59,815 nt of DNA from Helicobacter muridarum (GTDB lineage: Bacteria; Campylobacterota; Campylobacteria; Campylobacterales; Helicobacteraceae), in assembly GCF_000765805.2 (NCBI RefSeq), contig NZ_JRPD02000011.1, positions 1 to 59,815 of the forward strand, written 5' to 3'. This document shows positions 18,792 through 30,322 of this stretch, piece after piece (position 1 is the first letter of the stretch; each line of letters starts with the position of its first letter). Below the pieces are notes generated by a model that had not been told where the DNA came from, did no database searches, and saw nothing but the letters and a program-made list of their open reading frames with translations. The position numbers and the translations under genes are program-made.

Positions 18792-20924
18792 TTAATTTAT
18801 AGTCTTATCCTGCTGTGCTCTCTCCTTATTTTTTTGACTTATATATTTTTCACCTGTTAAATATTCTAACGCCCGTCTTACGACTGTAACAACGGTGTCA
18901 ATACCGCCAGCTAGGCTAAAAAGCCAATATCTATGACAATATAACCACTCAAGTTCTTTTGCCCTTTTATCATCATCATTTTGTATTGGTCGCACAAGAA
19001 GTTGCGCTATATCTAGCTCTTGATGAAAAATGTAAGATTGCAAGGCATCTGTAAAATAATCATGAAATACACGTGAGTTAAATATATCTTTAATATCATC
19101 AATAGAACTTATAAGTTTATCCATTGTCTCGTAGCTAAATTCCTCAAGGCGATTTTTCCTATTTAGCTCTTCTATATGTTGCAAAAATTCTATAAGCTCA
19201 AGGAAAACTTTTTCTATATTTGATTGTTGCAATTCTCCATAATCAATCCAATTTTGGCATATTTCAATAGCCTTTTTAAGATTCTTTTCTGAAGCCTCTT
19301 TACTTGGTGCTTTAAGTATTATTTTTTCTTTTTTGATTTTTGGTATAAGACTGCAAGCCTCTTTAAAAGACATCTCTATAGTGCCCCTAATCCTAGCTCC
19401 TCCCTCTGTAGCATTTATTACTTCAATCTTATATGGTGTATTGGCAATATCTTTTTCATAAAAATTCAAAAAAAGCCTCCAAATCTCTGTTGTCTCTATA
19501 ACGCCACCGCCACCATATTTTTCAACAAATATCTTTTGCTCCTTTGGCTTAATTTCATTTTCTCCATACAATGCACCTTTGGAATGACTAGACCCATCTT
19601 CGCCAAAAGCTAAATCTTGTCCAATCAATATGCAACGTTTGAATTGAGAATGCACTACAAGCTCATAAGCCATATTTGCTGCGCTCATGCCTATTCCTAA
19701 ATATCCATATTCGTAAAAATTAAATAAAGTCGTATAGCCAAATGGACGAAAACTAAATTGCTTTATTCCATCTGTAATAGCATGTATCGTATCCTCATGT
19801 ACTATAGAGGTAAGAGAAAATATCACATCTTTTTGCGCCTCTTTTGGCGTATCTGTATAGAATTTTGCACTTTCTTTAACTCTTTCAAGAGAAAATACAA
19901 TATCAGGTTTTATTCCATGACTATATAAAATAGGAAAGCTAGCATCAATACAAAATAATGTAGCATATGGGGCAATTTCTTTAAGCTGATCTAGTTGTTT
20001 ATATAAGCTAGGACCTGTGGAGACTATTATTGCCGTGTCTCTTCCTTTAAGCTGATTATTAATCTCTACAAGAGATGGTGAAAAAAGCGAGTGCTTCATA
20101 TTCTCTATATGCTGCTTAATTCCAATAATTGCATCTCTTGTATCATTTCCAACACTAACTACATTATGCTCTATTGCCTGCACAAAATCCTTATTAATAC
20201 GAATTATCTCCTCTTGGTATCTTTCATAGTAATCATTTGGCAATAATAAATCATAAACTTTTGAATATATCTTAGAGAATTTATCCATATCAAATAAGGA
20301 ATTAACCATATGAAAATTACATGTAGGAGAATGCAGCAAAATAAAACGATTGTTATAAATATCCTCGCTAAAGTCAATGAGGTTTAGAACAATATAGATA
20401 ATCTCTAATTCTGGCTCTATGACTACAATACGTTTTAAAATCTCACTACCAAACATCATTTTATATAAAATTCCATTTCCTAAACCATAGGCATACAGAT
20501 ATGGATAGTATCGATAGATTTCATATTCCTTCAGTTTGTTTAAGTTTTCTTGCAAAGGATCTCTTTTGTATAATGGCGTGGAGTTTGAGATTTCAATTAT
20601 ATTAAAGTTTGCGCTATCACTTCCCATGAATACTTCGTATTTGCTATTTGTCTCTATTGACAATAAATTATAAAACAACAAAGGATCCCGATAACTTAGA
20701 GCATGTAAATTTTGCTGATAGATTAGATTTTGATCAATTTGAGCATGTTGTGTATTTATATCTCCTAGCGATTGCAGCAAATCATTAGAAGTTTTCAATC
20801 CTTGTAAAATTTTAGAATCTAAAATACTATTTTGATTTTTTGTTGTTATGAAATTATCATTAATGTTATTATTTATATTAGGTGTTGTTTGTGCAATGTT
20901 ATTCTTAGCATTTGTATTTGCCAT
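18792..20924 (-). CDS. Maf-type motility accessory factor (DUF115), flagellin glycosylation
   Basis: Family required in Helicobacter and Campylobacter for putting nonulosonic acid sugars onto flagellin. The DUF115 (MptE-like) core is recognised by TAIIVSTGPSL (about 284-294), followed by FCIDASFPIL and KPDIVFSLERV, then GQDLAFGEDGSSHSKG. Length (710) is typical for the group. The first 45 residues are an Asn/Gln/Thr-rich tail before the conserved N-terminal domain. GAGGGAAAT precedes the ATG. It is followed on the same strand by nothing and preceded by guaB. Transferase activity is inferred from the family. Confidence 0.88.
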   Translation of the reverse strand: MANTNAKNNIAQTTPNINNNINDNFITTKNQNSILDSKILQGLKTSNDLLQSLGDINTQHAQIDQNLIYQQNLHALSYRDPLLFYNLLSIETNSKYEVFMGSDSANFNIIEISNSTPLYKRDPLQENLNKLKEYEIYRYYPYLYAYGLGNGILYKMMFGSEILKRIVVIEPELEIIYIVLNLIDFSEDIYNNRFILLHSPTCNFHMVNSLFDMDKFSKIYSKVYDLLLPNDYYERYQEEIIRINKDFVQAIEHNVVSVGNDTRDAIIGIKQHIENMKHSLFSPSLVEINNQLKGRDTAIIVSTGPSLYKQLDQLKEIAPYATLFCIDASFPILYSHGIKPDIVFSLERVKESAKFYTDTPKEAQKDVIFSLTSIVHEDTIHAITDGIKQFSFRPFGYTTLFNFYEYGYLGIGMSAANMAYELVVHSQFKRCILIGQDLAFGEDGSSHSKGALYGENEIKPKEQKIFVEKYGGGGVIETTEIWRLFLNFYEKDIANTPYKIEVINATEGGARIRGTIEMSFKEACSLIPKIKKEKIILKAPSKEASEKNLKKAIEICQNWIDYGELQQSNIEKVFLELIEFLQHIEELNRKNRLEEFSYETMDKLISSIDDIKDIFNSRVFHDYFTDALQSYIFHQELDIAQLLVRPIQNDDDKRAKELEWLYCHRYWLFSLAGGIDTVVTVVRRALEYLTGEKYISQKNKERAQQDKTIN

Positions 20925-21041
20925 ATTTCCCTCATTTTCCTCTTAGTTGTTCGTGTCCTAGATTCTACACAGATTCTAGTCTAGCGCGTAACATGTTTTT
21001 AAAGTCTAACTTATATTTTAGGCAATAGATTCTATTTTAGA

Positions 21042-22523
<1,482 letters not shown>

Positions 22524-22553
22524 TTAACTTATAATAATGATTAGATGTAAGGG

Positions 22554-23063
22554 CTATTGCTTCTTGATCTTAGAGTATACTATAGTTTGCAAGATAAAAA
22601 ACGCTATTCCGCAATCAATACATATATCTGCGAAGTTAAAAATAGGAAAATCAAATTTATAATGCCAATAGATATAATCCACAACACCGCCATGTAAGAA
22701 TCTATCTAAAACATTTGAAATTCCACCGCCTAACATAAACGCAAAAGCTAGATAATGTTGCAAAAAAAGCTCCTTTTGCAAATAAAGTAATGTGAATACG
22801 ACAAACAAAAAACCAACTTGTATAAACTTAAGCCATTCGCCAAGAGACGTAAGAAATGAAAACGCAACTCCAGTGTTATACACCAATGCTATTGATATGA
22901 CTTCACCATGGGCTATCATTACAAAGTCATTAATATCTCTTGGATTAGCAATAGATATACAATAAAATTTGATTGCTTGATCAAGTGCTAAAAGAAACAT
23001 TCCTACAATAAGAAAAATGATTAATTTTTTTATAGGAGATTCTTCACTATGTGCAAGTTGCAT
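22554..23063 (-). CDS. lspA: Prolipoprotein signal peptidase LspA
   Basis: Inner-membrane aspartic peptidase that cleaves lipoprotein signal peptides at the lipidated Cys. Four membrane helices. The catalytic Asp pair is in GGISNVLDRF and FNFADICID, with VVDYI and the FPIFN motif between. Length 169. The ATG has only a weak ribosome site. It is divergent from thrC. Confidence 0.95.
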   Translation of the reverse strand: MQLAHSEESPIKKLIIFLIVGMFLLALDQAIKFYCISIANPRDINDFVMIAHGEVISIALVYNTGVAFSFLTSLGEWLKFIQVGFLFVVFTLLYLQKELFLQHYLAFAFMLGGGISNVLDRFLHGGVVDYIYWHYKFDFPIFNFADICIDCGIAFFILQTIVYSKIKKQ

Positions 23064-23184
23064 TATTGTCCATTATGTTGAATTTGCATAAATATTTATG
23101 AATTATAGCAAAGCAAACAAAAGGATTTATAACCACTACAATACATAAAGGCTTAACGCGTAAGCAATAGGGCTTTATATAAGA

Positions 23185-23190
23185 TATAAT
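23185..23190 (+). promoter_or_regulatory. -10 box for thrC
   Basis: TATAAT in the context agatataatcc, 36 bases upstream of the thrC ATG. No attenuator or riboswitch structure was seen in the short leader. Confidence 0.5.
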
Positions 23191-23226
23191 CCTAGCTTCA
23201 ATCAATCCATTTTCAAAGAGACAATT

Positions 23227-24726
23227 ATGAATTACCTTGCACAAACTCGCAGCAATGATGAAACATACAAAACATTTAGTGATGCTATCCTAGACCCAAA
23301 TGCTAAGTTAGGTGGACTTTATACATTTAACAATATTAAGCCTTTTAGTGATTTTACTTGGCTTAAGAAAGCTAGCTATGTAGATATATGCAATAAAGTT
23401 TTTTCACAACTAGGCATTATTGATATAAACTCAAACAATATTTCTTCATATATACAAATAGCTTTAAAAAGCTATGATTCATTTCGACACAAAGAAATAT
23501 GCCCACTTGTAAATATTTCTCCGAATCTATATTGCCTAGAACTTTATCATGGACCAACCTTTGCATTTAAAGATATGGCACTACAACCTTTTTCAAAATT
23601 GCTAGATTCCCTAGCTAGTAGCCAAAAGCAAAAATATCTTATTCTTAGTGCTACAAGCGGAGATACAGGACCTGCTACATTGCAAGGTTTTGCAGATTCT
23701 ACTAATATACGCGCTATTTGTATTTATCCAAAGGGTGGAACAAGTGAGGTGCAACGGTTACAAATGACCACTCAAGATGCTAAGAATCTAAAGGTGTTTG
23801 GCATACAAGGAGATTTTGATATGGCACAAAACTCCTTAAAGCTCTTATTAAGAAAACAGAGCTTTCGTGAAAATCTTACTAATATGGGATATGCTCTAAG
23901 TGCAGCAAACTCTGTTAATATCGGACGCATAGCATTTCAGATTATTTATTACTTCGTGATTGCTAGGGATCTATATTTGCAAGGAATACAAGAGTTTAGC
24001 ATCATTGTGCCTAGTGGAAATTTCGGCAACGCGCTTGCTGGATTTTTCGCAAAACAGCTTGGTTTGCAAATTACAAAACTCTGTATAGCATCAAATCCAA
24101 ATGATATTTTAAGCGAATTTTTCAACACAGGCATATATGACTTGCGCAATAAGATTCTAAAACAATCATACTCTCCGGCTATGGATATTCTAAAAAGCTC
24201 TAATATAGAGAGATTGCTCTTTGCCTTATTTGGTGCTAATAGAACAAGGCAATGTATGGAATCTTTAGATAAAGATTTAATATTTTCGCTCACAAAAGAA
24301 GAGCTTAAGACTTTACAAACATTATTTGAAGCGCATAGCTTTGATGATTCTTCTTGCCTTATTGGAATCAAGAAAGCCTTTAATCAAGGTTATGTAATTG
24401 ATCCACATACAAGCAATGCCTATTTGTTCGCCAAATTAAGAGAAAGCTCTATTAATGGGCAAACACAAGTCATTTTATCTACTGCATATTTTGCTAAATT
24501 CGCAAAAACTACACTTAAGGCATTAAAAGGGGATTCTGATAGAATAAAATCTATAGGAGATTTAGAAGCATTGAAAGAAATACAAAAAGAAATCCGAAAC
24601 AACATAAATCCAAACTTCACATTAGAATCTAACATCACATCTTTGTTTAATAAGTCAGAAATACATACACATACATACCATATAGAGGATTTAGAGCAAG
24701 AGATTTTAAATTTCTGCAAAGATTAA
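23227..24726 (+). CDS. thrC: Threonine synthase
   Basis: PLP enzyme converting O-phosphohomoserine to threonine. The PLP lysine is K115 in GPTFAFKDMALQ, preceded by the substrate segment LELYHG. The phosphate loop SATSGDTGPA is at about 142-151, and a PSGNFGNA loop lies further on. Length 499. Its TAA stop shares the bases TTAA with the stop of the convergent TPR gene, so the two genes overlap tail to tail by 3-4 bases with no room for a terminator. Confidence 0.95.
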   Translation: MNYLAQTRSNDETYKTFSDAILDPNAKLGGLYTFNNIKPFSDFTWLKKASYVDICNKVFSQLGIIDINSNNISSYIQIALKSYDSFRHKEICPLVNISPNLYCLELYHGPTFAFKDMALQPFSKLLDSLASSQKQKYLILSATSGDTGPATLQGFADSTNIRAICIYPKGGTSEVQRLQMTTQDAKNLKVFGIQGDFDMAQNSLKLLLRKQSFRENLTNMGYALSAANSVNIGRIAFQIIYYFVIARDLYLQGIQEFSIIVPSGNFGNALAGFFAKQLGLQITKLCIASNPNDILSEFFNTGIYDLRNKILKQSYSPAMDILKSSNIERLLFALFGANRTRQCMESLDKDLIFSLTKEELKTLQTLFEAHSFDDSSCLIGIKKAFNQGYVIDPHTSNAYLFAKLRESSINGQTQVILSTAYFAKFAKTTLKALKGDSDRIKSIGDLEALKEIQKEIRNNINPNFTLESNITSLFNKSEIHTHTYHIEDLEQEILNFCKD

Positions 24727-26645
24727 AAAGATTGATATCTCTTAACAAGATACTTTCTTAACCCTTTTAGGGGCTTATCCCATCGATTTGGAGATTCTTG
24801 GATAAATAATTTTACCTTATCATACCATATAGTGCCATTATTTGCCCCTATCCTTCCCCAACGCCAATCATGTTTTTTATGCAACAATACAAGAGTCTCC
24901 ACGCCAAGAGTAGCACTTAGGTGAGCTATGGCTGAATCAATGCTTATCACAATGTCTAAATTCTTAATGATTAGCGCACTATCTAGGAAATTTCTAATGT
25001 ATTTGGACATATCTATTACGCCATATTCATCTGCCAAATCCAAATCAAACCCTTCATATTGCAGGCTAATATATTTCATTCCATTTCTTGGAAGAGCTTC
25101 TAGAAGCTTCTTTGGATATATAGACTTCTTACGCGCATCTTGGAAGTTGGGATTTGAGCTAAAATTCAGCCCTACCCTAAGTATCTTATTGGGATTCTTA
25201 TTTATTGAATCTAGCTTATTATGTTTTAACCTAGTTTTTTTGTTGATATTAATTTTATAACTTGTATAAGTCTTGGCATGTTTAAGAGATAGATTATCTT
25301 GCTTTGGTAGATTGTAGGATTGCAAAATTGTATTCATAGAAATTGAATTGGTATTGTCATTTTTAATAAGCAAATTGGCATCTTGATTGTTAGAATCATC
25401 GATTAAAGATGGTTTAGCTTCAGTATCATTTAATATTCCTAAATGATGCTTTATATTTGATTCTATTTGTTTATTGTCTGAACTATTTAAATATTTTTTT
25501 AACAAATCCGAAAATTCGGACAATGATTCCCTAATACTTGCAGAATCTGCAAGTAAAAAAGCAAGACTTGGCATAGGAATGGATATGTCATAATCTTGTG
25601 AAATACTAGTCTTAACATCTAAACCAAAGCATGAAAACAAAAGTTCTAACTCTTTAGATACGAATATGGTTTTTGCCCTACATACAAGTCTAGGAATAAA
25701 TCTAGCAAACATGATACTATCACCAAATCCTTGTTCATGATATATAGCTATCTTCTTATCTCTTATGAATGTAAGTAGGCTATCCCTATTATCCAAACCA
25801 AAATCAAGAAAATGTCTAGGAAAGCTATTTGCTCTTATTTGTGCTAAAAGATTTCTTCTATACTCATATAATGGAAATCCACTATTAAAATCCTCTATGC
25901 TAAGCAACAAATATGCAAGATTTATAATATATCTCACATCAGCATGAATAGAAATTGCATTGATATATTTTTGCCTTGCTTGCTCAATATTGCCTGACAC
26001 CCACAATGTATTTGCATAATTGAAATAAAAGTTAGAATCTTTGTTATATATAGGCTCTAGCTTTTTATATATCTCAAGTGCAAAATCCATCTTACCTAAC
26101 TCTGAATAGATTTGTGCAAGATTAATGCCCGCATCATCTACGCCACCCTCATAAGCTAGTAAATAATATTTTAACGCCGTTTTTATACTGCCAATAGCAG
26201 CTTGCTGATTTGCTAGATTAAACACCGCATGCATATCACTAGGATTAATTTGAATAGCAATTGCATAATGCTTGATTGATTGCTCATAGTCGTGCAAATC
26301 TGCATAACATTTTGCTAGGTTGAAATGCAAATTTCCATCTTCTCTTGGAAGAAAACCATTAAGCAAGGCTATTGCCTGCAATGTCATATTATTGCGTCTA
26401 TAAAACTCTGCCAAATTTACAGATAGCGAAAAGGCATTATCCCCGCCACTTATCTTATCTATTTTTAGTGCTTCTTGTAAACATTCAATAGCTTCATCTC
26501 TTCTTCCCAATTTTTCATAACTTAGCGCGCATAAGCTCCAAGCTTCTATATTTTCTATATTATTTTTAATTATTTTTAGGCAGAATTCTGCACATTTAGC
26601 ATATTTAGCATTCTTAAAGTGGTGTCGGACAACGTCCATATCCAT
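24723..26645 (-). CDS. TPR-repeat protein with C-terminal glycosyltransferase-like domain
   Basis: Tandem tetratricopeptide repeats fill about residues 1-265 (pattern W...L...Y..A...Y..A, for example NLAKCYADLHDYEQSIKHY). A domain like that of TPR/GT-type proteins follows, ending with ISIDSAIAHLSATLG and LLHKKHDWRWG. A polar low-complexity insertion of about 85 residues (roughly 395-480 here) interrupts that domain. The start is the ATG at 26645, after AAGGG with normal spacing; the frame extends 20 codons further upstream without a ribosome site. It could transfer sugar to protein or surface glycan; the donor and acceptor are unknown. No partner gene is adjacent. Confidence 0.75.
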   Translation of the reverse strand: MDMDVVRHHFKNAKYAKCAEFCLKIIKNNIENIEAWSLCALSYEKLGRRDEAIECLQEALKIDKISGGDNAFSLSVNLAEFYRRNNMTLQAIALLNGFLPREDGNLHFNLAKCYADLHDYEQSIKHYAIAIQINPSDMHAVFNLANQQAAIGSIKTALKYYLLAYEGGVDDAGINLAQIYSELGKMDFALEIYKKLEPIYNKDSNFYFNYANTLWVSGNIEQARQKYINAISIHADVRYIINLAYLLLSIEDFNSGFPLYEYRRNLLAQIRANSFPRHFLDFGLDNRDSLLTFIRDKKIAIYHEQGFGDSIMFARFIPRLVCRAKTIFVSKELELLFSCFGLDVKTSISQDYDISIPMPSLAFLLADSASIRESLSEFSDLLKKYLNSSDNKQIESNIKHHLGILNDTEAKPSLIDDSNNQDANLLIKNDNTNSISMNTILQSYNLPKQDNLSLKHAKTYTSYKININKKTRLKHNKLDSINKNPNKILRVGLNFSSNPNFQDARKKSIYPKKLLEALPRNGMKYISLQYEGFDLDLADEYGVIDMSKYIRNFLDSALIIKNLDIVISIDSAIAHLSATLGVETLVLLHKKHDWRWGRIGANNGTIWYDKVKLFIQESPNRWDKPLKGLRKYLVKRYQSF

Positions 26646-27170
26646 AAATAACCCTTGTGTAAATAGAATATTAATGATTGCAGTAAAAGCTAAATTAAAT
26701 AACAATAATTATGTAATTTTCAAAAAATAACATAATCTTGTTTCATTGTTACATCATTAAATCATAACATAATAAAAACAAAGCTTTTTTAGTAAAAAGA
26801 CAATTGCAATCAAAACTTGTAATTTCAAAGCTAAATTAAGCGATTAAACTAGAAAATGAAACGCTTAGTTATATTTGTAAATTAGTGGCTTATCAGTTAA
26901 TGCATTTAAGTTGTAACTTACAATAACTATTAATTTACTAATATTTGACAACAAAACATATACAAGAAATAAAAATATGTTTATCTAATATTATAACAAC
27001 TATAAAAGTAAGATAAATAAATATAACAACGATAAACCCAAACTAGACAAAGAAATAAGCCTAGACTCCTAACTATAACCAAAAAGTTAAATGAGCATGG
27101 TAAACAAGATAATAAACACACCACCCACAAAATGCAGGTAGCTCTAGTCCTAAAAAACTGCAAGCACCAA
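26646..27170. other. Intergenic region between the TPR gene and actP
   Basis: About 520 AT-rich bases holding the upstream region of the TPR gene and the 3' side of actP. No gene, RNA or strong terminator was recognised. Confidence 0.45.
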
Positions 27171-28826
27171 TTAATGCACTACAGCCTCACTTATACCTAT
27201 TCCTGTTTGTGCCCTAAAGTCTTGGGACTTAAAGCCAGATTTATCAATCTTTGCCCTATTGCTATTGTCAATCTTGGAAATAATATAAATAGCCAAGAAA
27301 GAAACAGGTATGCTAAAGATTGCTGGGTGTTTATAAGGAAATATTGCTTGATCAAAATGCAAAACACCCACCCACACACTTGGACTTAAGATTACCAATA
27401 ACAACACAGTTAAAAGTCCTATCAAACCACCATATAACACGCCATTGGTAGTAAGATTTTTCCAATAAATACAAAGTAAAATAATTGGGAAATTTACACT
27501 TGCTGCAATAGCAAAAGCCAACCCAACAGTAAATGCTACATTTTGCCCTTGAAATATAATGCCTAACAAGATAGCTAAGATTCCAAGCCCTATAGTAGAT
27601 CCTTTGGTTACTTTCATTTCAAGAGCAGGATCGCATTTTCCACCTTTTATAACATTCACAAACAAATCATGACTAATTGCAGATGCCCCAGATATGGCAA
27701 GCCCAGCTACAACAGCCAAAATAGTAGCAAATGCCACAGCTGATATAAATCCATACAAAACATTGCCACCTAATACCTTTGATAATACAACTGCTTCCAT
27801 ATTTGGCGCAACATTAAATTTCCCATCTGCACCAATGAATTCTGGATTACCAATCAAGAAGGCAATCGCTCCAAAGCCAATTATGAATGTGAGGATATAA
27901 AAATATCCTATCAAGCCAGTAGCAAAAAATACAGATTTACGAGCTTCTTTGGCATCTTTGACAGTGAAAAAACGCATTAAAATATGCGGTAATCCAGCAG
28001 TTCCAAACATCAAAGCAAGTCCCAAAGATATAGCAGATACAGGATCAGGCAAGAATGTCCCAGGACCCATAATAGCCTCTCCTTTTGAATGATTAGCAAT
28101 TGCTACTTGGAAGTAATGTTGCAAATCAAAGTTAGTTAAATATAACACCATAATAGCCATAAAAGTAGCTCCGCCAAGCAACAAGCAAGCTTTAATGATT
28201 TGCACCCAAGTAGTAGCATGCATTCCACCAAAGGCTACATAGCAAATCATCAAAACTCCTACAATTACTACAGCAGTATTATAAGGTAAGCCAAAAAGCA
28301 CCTGAATAAGCCCGCCAGCTCCAACCATTTGGGCTATCAAATAAAATATAACAACGCTTAAGCCACTAATAGCAGAAATTGTTCTTACTTTTTTTGATTC
28401 CAAACGATAGGCAATAATATCTGCAAATGTATATTTACCTAAATTTCTAAATTTCTCTGCTATTAGAAAAAGAACTATTGGCCAACCAACTAAGAATCCA
28501 ATCGAATAAATAAGTCCATCAAACCCATTTACAAACACAAGCCCCACAATCCCAAGAAAACTAGCAGCACTCATATAATCTCCAGCAATGGCAATACCAT
28601 TTTGAACACCTGAAATATTTCCACCTGCTGTATAAAACCCAGAAGCAGACTGAGATTTTTTATTTGAATAATATGTAATACCCAATGTAAATAACACAAA
28701 TGTTACAAACATGCTAATAGCAATATAATTTATAGGAGCTTTCTCTACATTGCCAACATCAATGCCTGCTGCAAAACTTTGCTCAAGCAGCATAATAAAT
28801 AAAATATAACCATATTTCTTCTTCAT
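27171..28826 (-). CDS. actP: Cation/acetate symporter ActP
   Basis: Sodium:solute symporter family permease for acetate and similar short acids. Very close to the E. coli ActP pattern: signal-like N-terminus ([20 protein letters not shown]), then [14 protein letters not shown] (about 63-76), [28 protein letters not shown] and the C-terminal FRAQTGIG. Thirteen or so membrane helices. 551 aa, full length. The DUF485 gene lies 66 bases upstream, the same pairing as yjcH-actP. No acetyl-CoA synthetase gene is in the window. Confidence 0.93.
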   Translation of the reverse strand: MKKKYGYILFIMLLEQSFAAGIDVGNVEKAPINYIAISMFVTFVLFTLGITYYSNKKSQSASGFYTAGGNISGVQNGIAIAGDYMSAASFLGIVGLVFVNGFDGLIYSIGFLVGWPIVLFLIAEKFRNLGKYTFADIIAYRLESKKVRTISAISGLSVVIFYLIAQMVGAGGLIQVLFGLPYNTAVVIVGVLMICYVAFGGMHATTWVQIIKACLLLGGATFMAIMVLYLTNFDLQHYFQVAIANHSKGEAIMGPGTFLPDPVSAISLGLALMFGTAGLPHILMRFFTVKDAKEARKSVFFATGLIGYFYILTFIIGFGAIAFLIGNPEFIGADGKFNVAPNMEAVVLSKVLGGNVLYGFISAVAFATILAVVAGLAISGASAISHDLFVNVIKGGKCDPALEMKVTKGSTIGLGILAILLGIIFQGQNVAFTVGLAFAIAASVNFPIILLCIYWKNLTTNGVLYGGLIGLLTVLLLVILSPSVWVGVLHFDQAIFPYKHPAIFSIPVSFLAIYIISKIDNSNRAKIDKSGFKSQDFRAQTGIGISEAVVH

Positions 28827-28892
28827 AAATTATCCTTAATTACAAATAAACACCGATATACACAAGTGCAAACAATGTTAGCCTTAAATAAA

Positions 28893-29228
28893 CTATTCTT
28901 TCATTTCTTGAATTAGCCCAGTCCTTTCAAGTTCCTCTATAACCTCAGCTTGCTCCTTGTCAAAATACTTATTAGCAAATAATGTATAAAACCCTGTGCT
29001 AATGATTGATAAAACTATAATAGATATGCCTACTATGATTCCTAAACTTATAGAACTTGGTCCTAAGCGATATCCAAGCACATCTGGAAAAAATCCTACA
29101 CTAGCTATAAATGAGTAGTAACAAACAAAAATAACTAATGATAGATATACGGAAAATCTATTCCTAAACGATACGAATTTGTAAAATCTATCTTTCACTT
29201 CTTCTTTTGTAGCAAGCGACTTATTCAT
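28893..29228 (-). CDS. yjcH: DUF485 membrane protein (YjcH-like) partner of ActP
   Basis: 111-residue protein with two membrane segments (about 28-48 and 58-82) and a charged C-terminus. It matches the DUF485 family, which sits next to acetate symporters. FRNRFSVYLSLVIFVCYYSF and the conserved GIIVGISIIVLS segment support this. The role is probably to accompany ActP; the mechanism is unknown. Confidence 0.85.
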   Translation of the reverse strand: MNKSLATKEEVKDRFYKFVSFRNRFSVYLSLVIFVCYYSFIASVGFFPDVLGYRLGPSSISLGIIVGISIIVLSIISTGFYTLFANKYFDKEQAEVIEELERTGLIQEMKE

Positions 29229-29431
29229 AAAAACTCCTCAAGCTTTTGTATTTCATGCTTCAATTCAAATTAAAGCTACTTTAAATATATACAAAAATCA
29301 AAAAGATTCAAAAAAATATAGCATATAATTGAGTATGTATTATATTTTTGTTGATTAAAGTAACAGTCAAATGTACCTAACTTAGTTAGAAAATAAACAA
29401 AGTAACAAAAATACTGAAGTTATATGAAGAA

Positions 29432-30322
29432 CTAAACTAACAATCTATCCCAAAGCACATCGCGTAAATTAACCTTTATGCTATATGTGGTAGCGCGAGA
29501 ATAAATGTCCAATACCTCGCTAGAATTATCCTTTTGATTTATCCCAATATGAGTGATTAATGGCGGACAAATATGCACTTGAGTGTTGTTTTTGGTCGTG
29601 CTAGACTTTCTTGCATAAATCAAAACAAGTGTAGCATCTCTATCTAATCTGGGATACACAAAACGCATAGAATCAACAACTAATCCATGCTCAACAATTA
29701 AAGCCATAATTAAAGAAAGATTAAGCGCAGAATAGCAAAAAAATAGCCTGCCATTTGGTTTTAAAACTCTACTAGCGCAAGCTAGCAATATATCTAGTGG
29801 TAAAAAATTATTCTGCCTTGCCTCTGACTTTAGTCTATCTTGAGAATGTGTTATGCAGGAATCATAAAATGGAGGATTGGATATGACAATATCAAAGTTC
29901 TGCCATAAATATCTAGTGGATATGTTCTCATTTAATATGATATATTCGTTATTGTTGAATCTAGACTGAACATTGTCCTTAGCGATGTCATAGGTCCCTA
30001 TGCTTCGTTTTACAGAGAATGATTCCATATTTGCCTCATTAAGCAACAATTCACATTCTCCTAAAATAAAACAAGCTTCAAGTCTATTAATCATAGCATT
30101 TTTAGTGCTAAGCAGGAAATATTCTCTTTGCCTTTCAATACCAAAGAGTCTAATTCTACTCTCCCTGGCACAAAGTAAACCCAAGATCCCACTACCGCTA
30201 CCAATATCTAAGACTTTAATATTAGTCCTAAGATATTTCCTAAGGAAATCCCATAAAAATAATGTATCACTGTTGTAACAATATCCCTCCGAAATTTGAT
30301 AGATACTTAATCTTTTAAGCAT
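29432..30322 (-). CDS. TrmN6-like SAM methyltransferase (tRNA1Val A37 type)
   Basis: Class I methyltransferase. The SAM motif VLDIGSGSGILGLL and the adenine-N6-type catalytic motif SNPPFYDSC are clear. The N-terminus QISEGYCYNSDTLFLWDFL matches the TrmN6/YfiC group. The start is the ATG at 30322, preceded by AAGGAAGG and overlapping the ribD stop by 8 bases (ATGCTTAA), so it is coupled to ribD. The open frame extends upstream to 30376 but inside ribD. Predicted to make m6A37 in tRNA-Val; other substrates (rRNA, protein) are possible. Confidence 0.8.
   Translation of the reverse strand: MLKRLSIYQISEGYCYNSDTLFLWDFLRKYLRTNIKVLDIGSGSGILGLLCARESRIRLFGIERQREYFLLSTKNAMINRLEACFILGECELLLNEANMESFSVKRSIGTYDIAKDNVQSRFNNNEYIILNENISTRYLWQNFDIVISNPPFYDSCITHSQDRLKSEARQNNFLPLDILLACASRVLKPNGRLFFCYSALNLSLIMALIVEHGLVVDSMRFVYPRLDRDATLVLIYARKSSTTKNNTQVHICPPLITHIGINQKDNSSEVLDIYSRATTYSIKVNLRDVLWDRLLV

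Noticed and set aside
23047..23244. 65-codon minus-strand frame between lspA and thrC
   Set aside because: It overlaps the thrC start and the lspA start and lies across the thrC promoter; no similarity.
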